A stretch of 64,000 nucleotides of DNA from VFJQ01 sp044226525 (GTDB taxonomy: Bacteria > Verrucomicrobiota > Verrucomicrobiia > Chthoniobacterales > Chthoniobacteraceae): the NCBI GenBank assembly GCA_044226525.1, contig JBGAGV010000016.1, positions 124,001 through 188,000 on the forward strand, read 5' to 3'. The notes beneath the pieces were generated by a model. That model was not told the DNA's origin, ran no database searches, and worked only from the letters and a program-made list of their open reading frames with translations. Both the position numbers and the translations under genes were made by a program. How positions within the stretch are numbered: position 1 is the first letter of the stretch; every line of letters begins with the position of its first letter. This document shows, piece by piece, positions 43,069 through 52,581 of this stretch.

Positions 43069-43080
43069 CGCAACGCGAGG

Positions 43081-46000
43081 TTACTTCGCGAAGGCCTTGT
43101 CGTTGGCGCTCCCGCCGCTGAGCAGATAGGCGAGCAGGTCCTTGAGTTCGTCTTCATTGAGCGAGCCAATCAGGCCGGGCGGCATCATCGAGACGTTCCA
43201 AGGGTGGCGCGTCTTGATCTGTGCCTCGTCGACGGGCGTGAGATCGTTCGGTGCGAGTGGGTTCGTCATCACGAAGAGTTTGCCGTTTTCCTCCACGACG
43301 GGGCGACCGATGACGACGTTGCCGTCTTTCAGTTCGATCTGCTCGCTGCCGTATTGATCGGAGATGACCTTGCTCGGATCGACAATATTTTCCGCAAGAT
43401 CGCGCATGGTGTAGCGATTGCCCACACCGGTGAGATCAGGGCCGATATTGCCGCCGTCGCCGGCGAAATGATGGCACGAAGCGCATAGCGTAGCGCTGAA
43501 CATCGCCTTGCCGTTCTCGAAGCTGCGGGCATGCAAGCCCCCTTTGGTGAGCGCAACGATCTCGTCCACGGTATAAGCGCGACCGGGGCCTTTGGGCATC
43601 ACGACATTTTGCACGGGGGTGGGCGCTGCTTTCTTGCTGAGTTCATCAAGCGCAGCGCGGTCAGCTTCGGGCACGAAGTTCACGAGCGCTTCGGTGCGGA
43701 TGTTTTCGAGGAACTTATTGAAGCTGTTGCCCCCCTTCCAAGCCCGTGTGCTCGGGAACCACGAGAAGAACGTCTTCCGTAGCGCAGGCGTCCAACCAAC
43801 CGTCGCGGTGCGCAGCGCGTAAGCGTAAGAAATGGCCTGACCGTTCGGCCGACTAGCCTGCATCGCCTGCGCGGCGCGAGCGTAACCTTCATTGCGAGCG
43901 AGGAGCGATTCGTTGGCGATATCTTCAGTCGCATCCTTCACCGTCACGAGCAACGGCACAGTCTTCGCAACAATGGTGGGTGAGTCGAGGAACACGAGCG
44001 TGGCCACGAGTTCACGGTTTTCGAGCGGGTCTTTGCCTGGGAAAAGCGGCTCAATCTGCTGCCGCGCGAGCGCGAGCGCATCGGCACTCGGTTTTCCGAA
44101 GCGTGTGAAGCAGAGCTGATAAGCACGGAGGAGGGCGAGACGCTGATCACGATCGAGCCGTGCGAAATCCAGACGACCGAGCGCTTCGAGCACGCGCTTT
44201 TGCAGTGCAGCATCTTCAGGCAGGGTCGCGTGGACGGGCCCGGACGAAAGATTCAACTTCTTCCCCGCCTCTAACGCCGCCTCCGCAGCACCGGTGCTGC
44301 GGCCCACGCGCGAGAGCGCGACGAGTGCTTCGATCGCGGCCTGCGGATCTTTCTCTGCAAGCGCGCGCTCGGCCCACTTCGCGACCGGTTGGCGTTCGAT
44401 GGCCACTCGTGCCGCAAAACGCACGTGGCGATCTCTGCTGGCGAGGTGCGGCCACGCTTTTTCGACCGCGTCGGGGCCAGTGTCCGCCACATGCAATCGC
44501 TCGAGTTCATGCCGCAGCTTCGCTTCGGGCGTCTCGATATATTTTGGGGCGGGTGCGGTGCTTTCGCTACCGACATAACTTACCCGATAAAGTCCGCTCT
44601 GGGTCTTGCGTCCGCCGATCGCAAAATACATCGCGCCATCCTTCGGGTGAATGATCACATCCGTTAGCGGCAGCGGCTTGCCGGTGACAAACTCCTCCTT
44701 CTCCGCCTTGAACCCCGCACCATCAGGTGTGAGGTGGATGGCATACATGGTCCCGTAGGTCCAATCGTTGGCAAAAAACGCGCGCTGATACTTTGCGGGG
44801 AACTTCGCGCCCGTGCCGAAAACAACGCCAGTCGGCGAGCCCGGGCCGATGTCGAGAACCTGCGGCACGGAATCGGGATAATACGAGGGCCACTTACCCG
44901 CGCCGCTGCGCCAGCCGTTGTCGCTGCCGCTCGTCGCATGCGCGATGCGGGTAGGGCGATACCACGGAGCGCCGATGTCCCACTCCATGTCCGAGTCGTA
45001 GGTGAAGAGCTCGCCGTTCGCGTCAAAGGCGATGTCGAACTCGTTGCGGAAGCCGTAGCTGAACAGCTCGACCGTCTTGCCTGCCGGGTCGGTCCTAAAC
45101 ACCGCGCCGCCCGGCGCGAGGATGCCGCGCGCGTGGCCGTTGCCGTCCCACAAGCGCGCGATGATGTGATCCTCCTGCCACGCCTGCGCCGCGCGACTCA
45201 GTTCCATGTTGTCGGGCAGCTTGGTATGATTGCCGTCGCAGAAGAAAAGCGACTTCCCGTCTGGCGAAAGCACGATGCTATGCGGCCCGTGCTCACCACC
45301 GCCTTGCAAAGTGCGCAGCTTTTCGGCGGTCGTGAATTTCTCATCGCCGCTCGGGTCGGGCAGACGCCACAGGCCTTTGCCGCCGCCTTCATTGTTCATG
45401 AGGTAGAGCGAATTGAACGCGTAGAGCAATCCATGCGCACCGCCGAGCGGCTTACCATTCGTATCCGCTGGCGTGCTAATGGACTCGACCTTCACGGGCG
45501 CAGCCGTCACGTCCACGCGATAGAGCCCGCCGTATTGATCGCCCGCGATGATGCGGCCTTTCGGGTCCACGGTCATCGAAACCCACGATCCCTGCTCCGC
45601 TTTCGGCACAGTGTAGAGCAACTCAACCTTGAAGCCCGGTGGCACGCCGATGTCTTTGGGATCAATCACCGTTTGCGGACCGCTATCCGCCTTCGCCACA
45701 CGTTTCCCGCTGAACACCTCGCCCCACGGACGGTCACCGTATCTGGCAATGACCACCGCCGGCTTGAAGGTCTGCTGACCTGCCGGAGCGACTTCCCAGT
45801 CACTGCCGGTTTCGATCGTAACCTTCTTTCCGTCGGCCAACTCGATCTGGAGCGTCGCGACGGCCGCGCCGAGCGATCCGTGGTTTTTGCCATCGATCAC
45901 CAGCTCATTCACGCCGGGTTTCAAAAGCGCTTTCACGTCTCCCTTTGCCGGCGTCTGCCACGCCGGAGTTTCCAGCGACGGCTTGCCGTTGAGCTTCGCG

Positions 46001-46191
46001 CGCCCGGCATCATCGACCGAAAATTGCAGCGTCGCGGACTTTACCTCCCCGGCCAGATCGAAGGTTTTGCGAAAGGTGAGCTGCTGCCCATCGGTCGCTT
46101 TTTTATCCAGCCAGATCCATTGCGGCTCGGCGTAGGCAGCCAACGAGCAGCCGAACAATGCGACGGTGGGGAGAAAAACAGGAAGTTTCAT
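43081..46191 (-). CDS. PVC-type membrane-bound dehydrogenase / cytochrome c
   Basis: 1036 residues. A signal peptide (MKLPVFLPTVALFGCSLAAYAEP) is followed by a beta-sandwich with TGSDWEVA. A propeller comes next (VPPGFKVELLYTVPKAEQGSWVSMTVDPKGRIIAGDQYGGLYRV, HGLLYAFNSLYLMNNEG, YGFRNEFDIAFDANGELFTYDSDMEWDIGAPWYRPTRI). Then there are HEAT-like helices (residues 560-800) and a C-terminal cytochrome c domain with CASCHHFAGDGGNIGPDLTGVG and a later Met. This is the TIGR02604/PVC heme-binding architecture, found almost only in the PVC superphylum. The redox substrate is not known. It is convergent with the propeller gene at 41794-43068 (12-base gap). Confidence 0.93.
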   Translation of the reverse strand: MKLPVFLPTVALFGCSLAAYAEPQWIWLDKKATDGQQLTFRKTFDLAGEVKSATLQFSVDDAGRAKLNGKPSLETPAWQTPAKGDVKALLKPGVNELVIDGKNHGSLGAAVATLQIELADGKKVTIETGSDWEVAPAGQQTFKPAVVIARYGDRPWGEVFSGKRVAKADSGPQTVIDPKDIGVPPGFKVELLYTVPKAEQGSWVSMTVDPKGRIIAGDQYGGLYRVDVTAAPVKVESISTPADTNGKPLGGAHGLLYAFNSLYLMNNEGGGKGLWRLPDPSGDEKFTTAEKLRTLQGGGEHGPHSIVLSPDGKSLFFCDGNHTKLPDNMELSRAAQAWQEDHIIARLWDGNGHARGILAPGGAVFRTDPAGKTVELFSYGFRNEFDIAFDANGELFTYDSDMEWDIGAPWYRPTRIAHATSGSDNGWRSGAGKWPSYYPDSVPQVLDIGPGSPTGVVFGTGAKFPAKYQRAFFANDWTYGTMYAIHLTPDGAGFKAEKEEFVTGKPLPLTDVIIHPKDGAMYFAIGGRKTQSGLYRVSYVGSESTAPAPKYIETPEAKLRHELERLHVADTGPDAVEKAWPHLASRDRHVRFAARVAIERQPVAKWAERALAEKDPQAAIEALVALSRVGRSTGAAEAALEAGKKLNLSSGPVHATLPEDAALQKRVLEALGRLDFARLDRDQRLALLRAYQLCFTRFGKPSADALALARQQIEPLFPGKDPLENRELVATLVFLDSPTIVAKTVPLLVTVKDATEDIANESLLARNEGYARAAQAMQASRPNGQAISYAYALRTATVGWTPALRKTFFSWFPSTRAWKGGNSFNKFLENIRTEALVNFVPEADRAALDELSKKAAPTPVQNVVMPKGPGRAYTVDEIVALTKGGLHARSFENGKAMFSATLCASCHHFAGDGGNIGPDLTGVGNRYTMRDLAENIVDPSKVISDQYGSEQIELKDGNVVIGRPVVEENGKLFVMTNPLAPNDLTPVDEAQIKTRHPWNVSMMPPGLIGSLNEDELKDLLAYLLSGGSANDKAFAK

Positions 46192-46248
46192 GCGTGCGCG
46201 GACAATCCTCCGGCACCGCTCCCCTTAGCGAGCGTTTCGTTTTGGCTT

Positions 46249-49236
46249 TTACTGCGGGGGCGTGACGATCCGGTAGAAGCGCTGACCGGTGGCTGAACCG
46301 TCGGTGATATCTTCGTTTACCACCTGCGCGGATGCGGGAACATCGAGGAGCTTGGTCCATGTCACGTCGCTCAGCGTATTTTTATACTGCACAGTGTAAG
46401 CGACACCGGGCTGAGCGGTGAAACCAACATGCACCTGCCCGCTCACCCGGCTCACCTGCGCGGCAAAGACACTGTGCCCATCGATCGGCGACGTGCCCGC
46501 GATGAATTCGCTCTGGTTGTCCTGGCCATCTCCATCGGCATCATCGGCGGGCAGGCCGAGCCCGGGGGTGTTGGCATTCGCGCCGAAATTCGCGAAGCGC
46601 CACGCATTGAACGGCGTTTCGGTAAGGGTAAGCGTGTTCACCGTCGTCGCGCCGAGATCGGCGTAGAGCGGTCCGCTGAGCGAAACGCTGACCGTCTTGC
46701 TCGCGCCGACGACGGGATTGTTCAACAACGGGACGCTGATCGTCTTCGGCGTGGCGTCGCCATCGGCCCACGAAAGCGTGCCACTGACGGCCGTGTAGTC
46801 GGCGCCGGCAACCGCGGTGCCGTTCGCGGTCGAGAAGTTGACGCTCACCGGCCCGGTGCTGCCGCCACTGCGCGTGACGCTAAGAAGCGCCAAGCCCGCG
46901 CTCTTCACCGCCGTCGCGTTCGCGGTGGAGTGCTGGACTGCGCCCGGCGGATGATTCGATCGCCAGAACTGCAGCAGCGTCCGTAACGCGTCCGGCTTGT
47001 TGACCGGCACCCCGAGATTGCCGGCTTGGTCGACCGTGTTCACGCCATGACAGACCGCACACGTCCGCACTTCGCCCGGCGCAAACGTGACCTCGTAGCG
47101 CTCTCGCACCTGAGCTTGCGTCGCTGCGCCATTGAGCATCTGCCAGGTGATCGCGCGCCCCGCCGGCACGACCGCCGCCCACGAGCCGTCATCACCGATT
47201 TTCACCGAACCGGCCGGCGCGCCCGCCACCGGGGGATTCTCCGAAAACGAATCGTGCAAGGGCACCGGCATGCAACGGCGTCCGGCCACCGGCTGCGCGT
47301 TTGGATTCACACCATTGTGGGTGTAGGCCCGAATCGCGTCAGCCTGAAAAAGTTGCACCCAGCCGATGTCGTAAACTTTCCCACTCACCCCGACGGTCTG
47401 ATGCGACGACCACGCGACTTTCAGGTTGAACGGCTGCTGTTTGTCGGCGGCGTCGCGATGGGTCGAATCGCGGTTAGCCACGAGCGCGAGATTATTGTTC
47501 CTGAGGTATTTTTGCATGGTCGGCGCGTGCACTTTCTCTTCGTCGAAAACGGTCTGCTCCACGCTGGCGATCAGGCTCGAAAGCTGGCCCGGCGCGCTGC
47601 GGGACACGACTTCCACCGGGTCGAGTTCCCAGAGCGGCGCATTGTTGTAGCTGATCAGCGTGCCGTTTACATAATAGCTCAGCGTCACGTTTTGCGGAGT
47701 CGTCGGACTATTCGCCGTGTCTGGCGCCATCGATCCCACCGCCCCGGTCAGCATCTGGAGCCGGAAAGCATAGCGCGACTTCGGACTGCTGGCCGTGCCG
47801 CTATTGGAGTCATATTGCGTAACGGCAGCGTGAACGGCCAGCAGCGTGCCGTCGCTCAGTGGCGTCGGGTTGCGATAAATATCGACCGCCGTCCCGAGCG
47901 GCGATTGGCCGAGCGCAGGGTTCGGAAGGTTCGCCGGAATCGGCGTTACATAGGTGATCTGCATCGTATCCGGGTTCACCCCCATGCCGCCGTTATAGCG
48001 GAAGATCGGCGAGGCCATGTGCGTGCCGAACTCCGGAGGGGTGACGGCGTAGTAGGTGCCGTGGTTCGCGGGATCTTCGATCAGGTGGATGAAATTGAGC
48101 GCGGTCGGATGCGTGAACGACATCTGCACCAGGTTTCCCGACGGGGCGGAGTCATCGATGAAGTTCGGGCGCGCCGGCTGAGTGCCGCCAAACTCGTTGC
48201 GACCGACGTGGTTTTGCACCTCGTGCCCCGAACCATCTTCACGCGCCTCCCACGGGAAAAACTGGTTGAACGAATTGCCGTTCAGGTTGGTGTTGTTTAG
48301 CGCCGTTTTGTCGAAGTTGCGAGGCTCGGGATGAAAATTGAATGACGCATAATTGGCCGGCGTGCCGAGGGTGAAATTGCTGCCGCTCTCGCTGTCAAAA
48401 GTGCCGTTACCGTTGAACGTCTGCGTCCATGTTTCACCCAGGCCCGCGTTGGCCGGCCGGTCGTAGGTCGCATACACATCGCGCGAAAGGTGATCCCATT
48501 GCACGAACATCACCCGCCCGTAACTATCCACGAACGGCGAAAAGGCACCTGAGGGTGCGTGGATGATCTGCTTCAGCTCATTCGCATTGGCCCGGTCGAG
48601 ACGCCACAGCCCCGTGTTGCACGGCAGCGCGAGATATTGGTCGAGTTGTGGGTAAAGATTCGCGTTCATCGCATGGGGCGCGTCGCTCACAAAGATGATG
48701 CGATCCTGCGTGTCGTAGCAGGCCTGCATGTTATTGTAGTTTGGCGGCTGGCCAGCGACGTAGTTGATGACGGGTGTCTGCCCCTGCGCGAAGTTCGTGA
48801 TTTCGTAGAGCTGCCAATGGAACTGCGCCGTGTCGCTTGCACTTGTTGGAGCACCGACCACCATCGAGAAAATCGCCTTCGTTCCGCTCCAGTGCACGAA
48901 AGGACGCTGCACAGCGATGCTGCTGGCACCTTGGAAGAAGGTCGCGTTCCCATTGGGATCCACTGCTCCTCCGTAGCCTGCGGCGTGGGTGAGATTCACC
49001 TGCGTCCCGTTCGCGTATCGAATCCACAGCGCCCCACCCCGGGCGACGCTGGCCGAATCGGCCTGCGGGTTCTGCATCGTGCTCGCGACGGTCATCTTCA
49101 CATCTGTGATGACGTGCGTGTTCGGCAGCGCCTCGTCCGGCATGGGAGTCTGGGTCACGTAGAGGATGGTCTTGGTGAGCGGCCCCGCTTGCGCGGCTAG
49201 CGCAATGGCGAAAAGGGCTGAGAAGAACGCTTTCAT
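46249..49236 (-). CDS. Secreted multidomain protein with CxxCH and Calx-beta
   Basis: 995 residues from ATG 49236. A signal peptide (MKAFFSALFAIALAAQAGP) precedes a propeller-like half with TPMPDEALPNTHVITDVK, GRVMFVQWDHLSRDVYATYDR and HPEPRNFDKTALNNT. Then comes CAVCHGVNT (a heme c site). A Calx-beta repeat follows (TGPVSVNFSTANGTAVAGADYTAVSGTLSWADGD), then a thrombospondin type-3-like Ca2+ loop (DDADGDGQDNQSEFIAG). The CxxCH placed mid-protein suggests electron transfer outside the cytoplasm. The function is unknown; the domain mix fits an exported polysaccharide- or metal-related enzyme of Verrucomicrobiota. It is transcribed toward the neighbouring 1036-residue cytochrome gene. Confidence 0.85.
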   Translation of the reverse strand: MKAFFSALFAIALAAQAGPLTKTILYVTQTPMPDEALPNTHVITDVKMTVASTMQNPQADSASVARGGALWIRYANGTQVNLTHAAGYGGAVDPNGNATFFQGASSIAVQRPFVHWSGTKAIFSMVVGAPTSASDTAQFHWQLYEITNFAQGQTPVINYVAGQPPNYNNMQACYDTQDRIIFVSDAPHAMNANLYPQLDQYLALPCNTGLWRLDRANANELKQIIHAPSGAFSPFVDSYGRVMFVQWDHLSRDVYATYDRPANAGLGETWTQTFNGNGTFDSESGSNFTLGTPANYASFNFHPEPRNFDKTALNNTNLNGNSFNQFFPWEAREDGSGHEVQNHVGRNEFGGTQPARPNFIDDSAPSGNLVQMSFTHPTALNFIHLIEDPANHGTYYAVTPPEFGTHMASPIFRYNGGMGVNPDTMQITYVTPIPANLPNPALGQSPLGTAVDIYRNPTPLSDGTLLAVHAAVTQYDSNSGTASSPKSRYAFRLQMLTGAVGSMAPDTANSPTTPQNVTLSYYVNGTLISYNNAPLWELDPVEVVSRSAPGQLSSLIASVEQTVFDEEKVHAPTMQKYLRNNNLALVANRDSTHRDAADKQQPFNLKVAWSSHQTVGVSGKVYDIGWVQLFQADAIRAYTHNGVNPNAQPVAGRRCMPVPLHDSFSENPPVAGAPAGSVKIGDDGSWAAVVPAGRAITWQMLNGAATQAQVRERYEVTFAPGEVRTCAVCHGVNTVDQAGNLGVPVNKPDALRTLLQFWRSNHPPGAVQHSTANATAVKSAGLALLSVTRSGGSTGPVSVNFSTANGTAVAGADYTAVSGTLSWADGDATPKTISVPLLNNPVVGASKTVSVSLSGPLYADLGATTVNTLTLTETPFNAWRFANFGANANTPGLGLPADDADGDGQDNQSEFIAGTSPIDGHSVFAAQVSRVSGQVHVGFTAQPGVAYTVQYKNTLSDVTWTKLLDVPASAQVVNEDITDGSATGQRFYRIVTPPQ

Positions 49237-49353
49237 TACCCGCGACGGATAAGCAGTTTTTGTGGCCGCCGGCATTCCACTTCCGGGTAAGCCCCGACTC
49301 GAACCCCGATCCGTTCTCGCCTTTCGCCCTCGCTCCAAAGCAGTATTCCGGCA

Positions 49354-50958
49354 ATGCACCTATCCCCCATCGTTCATCTTTCCGCCGCCCTGGCGATTGG
49401 AGGAATGATACTGCTCGGGGGCGAACACCGGGCGCGTGCTCAGGAGCCGAAGAGAACACCGGAGGCGCCAGGAACGCCCGCCCCGGTGCGGCGTGCGGAA
49501 CAATTTGACGGCCCATTCCAGACCATCGCCCAAATCAGAGCCGCCCCACTTGCGGCGGAGCGGCTGCTTACCAAGGGCGTCGCCATCTACGTGGCGCGTT
49601 CGGGAGCATTCACCGTCCTCGCGGTTCAGGATACCACCGGCACCGCTTACTTCTACGGCCCGAGCGAACCGCCCTACCAGCCCCTGCCGGCGCCGGGCGA
49701 TCGGATCGAGATCGCGGGGGAACATCGCGCCCCTATTCAATTTCACGAAGCCGCCTGGCGTGTCGTCGGTCACGAGCGACTCCCACGCGCACCCTCCGTC
49801 GCCATGGCGGCAGCCATGAACATGATTTACGACGGCAAGAGAGCACGCATTCGCGGACGGGTCGCCGACTACCAAACCTTCGTCGAGCGTGACATGAACG
49901 TCAGCCGCATCTGGGTGCGCGACGGAGATGTCGTCACTTACGGCAACTACATCGGTCCGGACTTCGCCCCGGCTCCGGCAAAAATCGGCCAGCTCGTCGA
50001 ACTTAATGGCATCTGCAACGTCGGTCTCGTCGCACCCAATGTCGTGCGAAGCTATTTCGTTCAGCTCAACCGCATGTCCGATGCGCGCCCTCTGCCCGAA
50101 CCATGGCAGAACCCGGCCGAGCATCCCATCGTCAACGCCATCGCCGCCGGCCTCGTCGGCGTGAGCGTCTGGGTGATGGTGCTCAGGCACCAGGTTCGCA
50201 CCCGCACCGAACGTCTCGCCGAAAGCGAGGTCCAGCTGCGCCAGGCCCTCGCTCGGGAACAGGAACTCGGGAAACTCAAGACAGCATTCATCTCGATGGT
50301 TTCGCACGAGTTCCGCACCCCGCTGAATATTATCGTCACCTCGTCGGATATTCTGTCTCGCTATCTCGACCGCCTCCCTGTCGAGGAGCGCGAGGAGCAT
50401 CTTCAAAGTATCCAGCAATCCGGCAAACGCATGGCCGGCATGATGGAGGATGTGTTGCTGCTCAGCCGGCTTGAATCCCAACGGCAGAAACTCAACCCGC
50501 AGGAGCTTCACCTCGCCGCGTGGTGCCGCCGTTTCGTCGAGGAAATGCAATCGGCCACGGGTGGACGCTGCCCCATCGTGCTCCAGGTGGGCGATTTCGA
50601 TCCGCTCGTGCAGGCCGATGAAAGCATCCTGCGTCACATCCTCGGCAACTTGATTTCCAACGCGGTCAAATATTCAAGCCCGGGCACCGAGGTGCTCGTG
50701 AGCGTCAATCGGGAGGAGAAATTGGCCGTCTTTCAGGTCGAAGATCACGGGATCGGCATTCCGTCCGGCGACCGCCTCCGCCTCTTCGAGGCCTTCCAGC
50801 GCGGAAGCAATGTGGGGCAAACCAGCGGCACCGGGCTCGGGCTCGTCGTCGTCAAGCGCGGCACGGAACTGCACGGCGGCAGACTCGAATTCACCAGCGA
50901 AGAAGGGAAAGGCACGGTGTTTATCGTGCGGTTGCCCTTGTTCGATCCATCGACATGA
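49354..50958 (+). CDS. Sensor histidine kinase with OB-like periplasmic domain
   Basis: 534 residues. A signal/anchor helix starts at MHLSPIVHLSAALAIGGMILLGG. A periplasmic part of about 200 residues with two OB-fold-like halves follows (TIAQIRAAPLAAERLLTKGVAIYVA, KRARIRGRVADYQTFVERDMNVSRIWVRDGDVVTY). After a second helix (VNAIAAGLVGVSVWVMVL) come HisKA (KTAFISMVSHEFRTPLNIIV, phospho-His in SHEFRT) and HATPase boxes N (NLISNAVKYSS), G1 (DHGIGIPSGDRL) and G2 (GTGLGLVVVK). The gene overlaps the response regulator gene by four bases (ATGA). The ligand of the periplasmic domain is unknown. Confidence 0.92.
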   Translation: MHLSPIVHLSAALAIGGMILLGGEHRARAQEPKRTPEAPGTPAPVRRAEQFDGPFQTIAQIRAAPLAAERLLTKGVAIYVARSGAFTVLAVQDTTGTAYFYGPSEPPYQPLPAPGDRIEIAGEHRAPIQFHEAAWRVVGHERLPRAPSVAMAAAMNMIYDGKRARIRGRVADYQTFVERDMNVSRIWVRDGDVVTYGNYIGPDFAPAPAKIGQLVELNGICNVGLVAPNVVRSYFVQLNRMSDARPLPEPWQNPAEHPIVNAIAAGLVGVSVWVMVLRHQVRTRTERLAESEVQLRQALAREQELGKLKTAFISMVSHEFRTPLNIIVTSSDILSRYLDRLPVEEREEHLQSIQQSGKRMAGMMEDVLLLSRLESQRQKLNPQELHLAAWCRRFVEEMQSATGGRCPIVLQVGDFDPLVQADESILRHILGNLISNAVKYSSPGTEVLVSVNREEKLAVFQVEDHGIGIPSGDRLRLFEAFQRGSNVGQTSGTGLGLVVVKRGTELHGGRLEFTSEEGKGTVFIVRLPLFDPST

Positions 50959-51578
50959 AACGAATCCTGATCATCGAAGACGACGCCGAGACGCGGCGCA
51001 ATCTCGCCACCATCCTGCGGATGGAGGGCTACGAGCCCAGCACCGCAGCCAATGGAGTCGAAGGTCTCGCTTCTGCGCGTGAAGCGCTCCCTGCCTTGAT
51101 CCTCTGCGACGTCATGATGCCGGAACTGGACGGCCATGGCGTCATCGCCAGCCTGCGTGCCGACCCCGCGACGGCGCACATTCCGTTCATTTTCCTCACC
51201 GCGCGCGGCGAACGCGCCGACGTCCGCACCGGGATGAACCTCGGCGCGGACGATTACGTCACCAAACCGGTTACCGCACGCGAACTCATCGCCGCCGTCG
51301 AGGCCCGGCTAAGTCGCGAGCGCTGCCGCCCCCCGGGGGATTTCCAGCCCGACTTCAATAGCGCCGCGCCGCTGGAAACGCTCGGCCTCACCCCGCGTGA
51401 AGCGGAGGTGCTCCTCTGGGTCGCGCAGGGAAAATCCAACGGCGTCATCAGCACCATTCTCGGCACCACCGAAAACACGGTAAAAAAACACCTCCAGCAC
51501 GTCTTCGAAAAACTCGGCGTGGACACCCGCAACGCCGCCACCGTGCTGGCGCTGAGCAAGCTCAGCGCTCGCGGTTAA
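50955..51578 (+). CDS. LuxR-type response regulator
   Basis: 207 residues. The receiver domain (1-125) has the acidic pair IIEDD, the phospho-Asp in ILCDVMMPELDG, Thr in FLTARGER and the catalytic Lys in YVTKPVTA. The C-terminal LuxR/FixJ-type helix-turn-helix is LTPREAEVLLWVAQGKSNGVISTILGTTENTVKKHLQHVFEKLGVDTRN. It is the cognate partner of the overlapping kinase gene. Regulated genes are not evident; the two-gene unit is followed by a hairpin. Confidence 0.94.
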   Translation: MKRILIIEDDAETRRNLATILRMEGYEPSTAANGVEGLASAREALPALILCDVMMPELDGHGVIASLRADPATAHIPFIFLTARGERADVRTGMNLGADDYVTKPVTARELIAAVEARLSRERCRPPGDFQPDFNSAAPLETLGLTPREAEVLLWVAQGKSNGVISTILGTTENTVKKHLQHVFEKLGVDTRNAATVLALSKLSARG

Positions 51579-51591
51579 AACATCCCCCCCG

Positions 51592-51617
51592 AGCGCCGGA
51601 GGGTCCGACGGGGCGCT
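51592..51617. terminator. Hairpin between convergent genes
   Basis: agcgcc, a 14-base loop, ggcgct, then tttaa on the plus strand. It sits between the stop of the response regulator gene and the convergent DUF6807 gene, so it can serve both. Confidence 0.45.
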
Positions 51618-52493
51618 TTAACGTCTCGCACAGAAATCGGCATACGCCTTTGCCACATCCGTGGATAAATCCCCCGGGGTGGAGTGCACGAACGCCCCAA
51701 ACCTGATCGTGAACGGCTCCCCTTTCGCCACCTCGACCCGGCTCAGGTCCCCTTGCTTCATTGCCTTCCGGCCAAACGGATTGGCCACAAACACCCCGTA
51801 ATCACGATTGTGCCACCAGCTCGGACGGAAGTTTTCGGGGTCGGAAAAAATGGCGATACCAACGCGCTGGACACCGACCCAGCCGGAGTAGTCACACCAC
51901 TGTCCGGCTTGACCCCACGTCCGTTTCGCACCTTTCAGCCCGCCGCTGTTCAGGATCTCGCCACCGTTCTTTTCCGTGAGCTGCGTGGCGACGCGAACAC
52001 CAAAGCCCATCTCTTCCTGGTCCCCGAAGAAGAACCCTTCGAGCTGCGGAATGAACGTCGCTTCCCAGGTGAAGAGAGTGCCATTCGTCCGCGCCTGAAT
52101 CGTCATGCGATTCTGAAGCTGGGCCAGCGATTTCCCGTCTGGAGTCAGCAATGTGTTTTCCGTGTCAAATTGCAGGCGCCCGCCGCGGATCGCCGCTGGC
52201 TCGGTAAATTTGTCATGTCGGATGCGCGCCTTGTTTCGCCAGAAATCATAACCGGCGAGATCGCCAAACCCCAACCACATGCCCGGGTGCATATCGGAAT
52301 GATCGGTCCCATCCTGTCCTTCCACAGGCGGATAGTTTCGCGTCGCCTTCACGCCGCCGGGGGCGAAGACGTTCGAGAAAAACGGCCGCCGCACCAGCGG
52401 GTCGTCGAAGACATATTCAGCCAAAGGCGCGTCCACGGCGCGGAGCGCAACCAGGGGAAAGAAAAGAGCGCATGGGAGGAGGAGGAGTTTCAT
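51618..52493 (-). CDS. Secreted DUF6807 (PmoA-like) family protein
   Basis: 291 residues. A signal peptide (MKLLLLPCALFFPLVALRAVDA) precedes the DUF6807 domain: YVFDDPLVRRPFFSNVFAPGGVKATRNYPPVEGQDGTDHSDMHPGMWLGFGDLAGYDFWRNKARI, GVQRVGIAIFSDPENFRPSWWHNRDYGVFVANPFGRKAM and RFGAFVHS. Several His and Asp residues in the first segment are conserved and metal-like. Family proteins are sometimes labelled methane monooxygenase PmoA by database carry-over, but they are not methane oxidation proteins. They are common in glycan-degrading PVC bacteria. Confidence 0.85.
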   Translation of the reverse strand: MKLLLLPCALFFPLVALRAVDAPLAEYVFDDPLVRRPFFSNVFAPGGVKATRNYPPVEGQDGTDHSDMHPGMWLGFGDLAGYDFWRNKARIRHDKFTEPAAIRGGRLQFDTENTLLTPDGKSLAQLQNRMTIQARTNGTLFTWEATFIPQLEGFFFGDQEEMGFGVRVATQLTEKNGGEILNSGGLKGAKRTWGQAGQWCDYSGWVGVQRVGIAIFSDPENFRPSWWHNRDYGVFVANPFGRKAMKQGDLSRVEVAKGEPFTIRFGAFVHSTPGDLSTDVAKAYADFCARR

Positions 52494-52581
52494 GGGAAGG
52501 TTCGTTTAAGGAAACCGCTGAGCAGGCCGGATCAAGAACTGATCACGCAGGTAAACTCCAGCCGGCCTGAAGGGTGATGAG

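Noticed and set aside
51618..52493. Particulate methane monooxygenase subunit
   Set aside because: The DUF6807 family is sometimes labelled PmoA in databases, but this secreted soluble protein shares no membrane helices or operon with pmoCAB.
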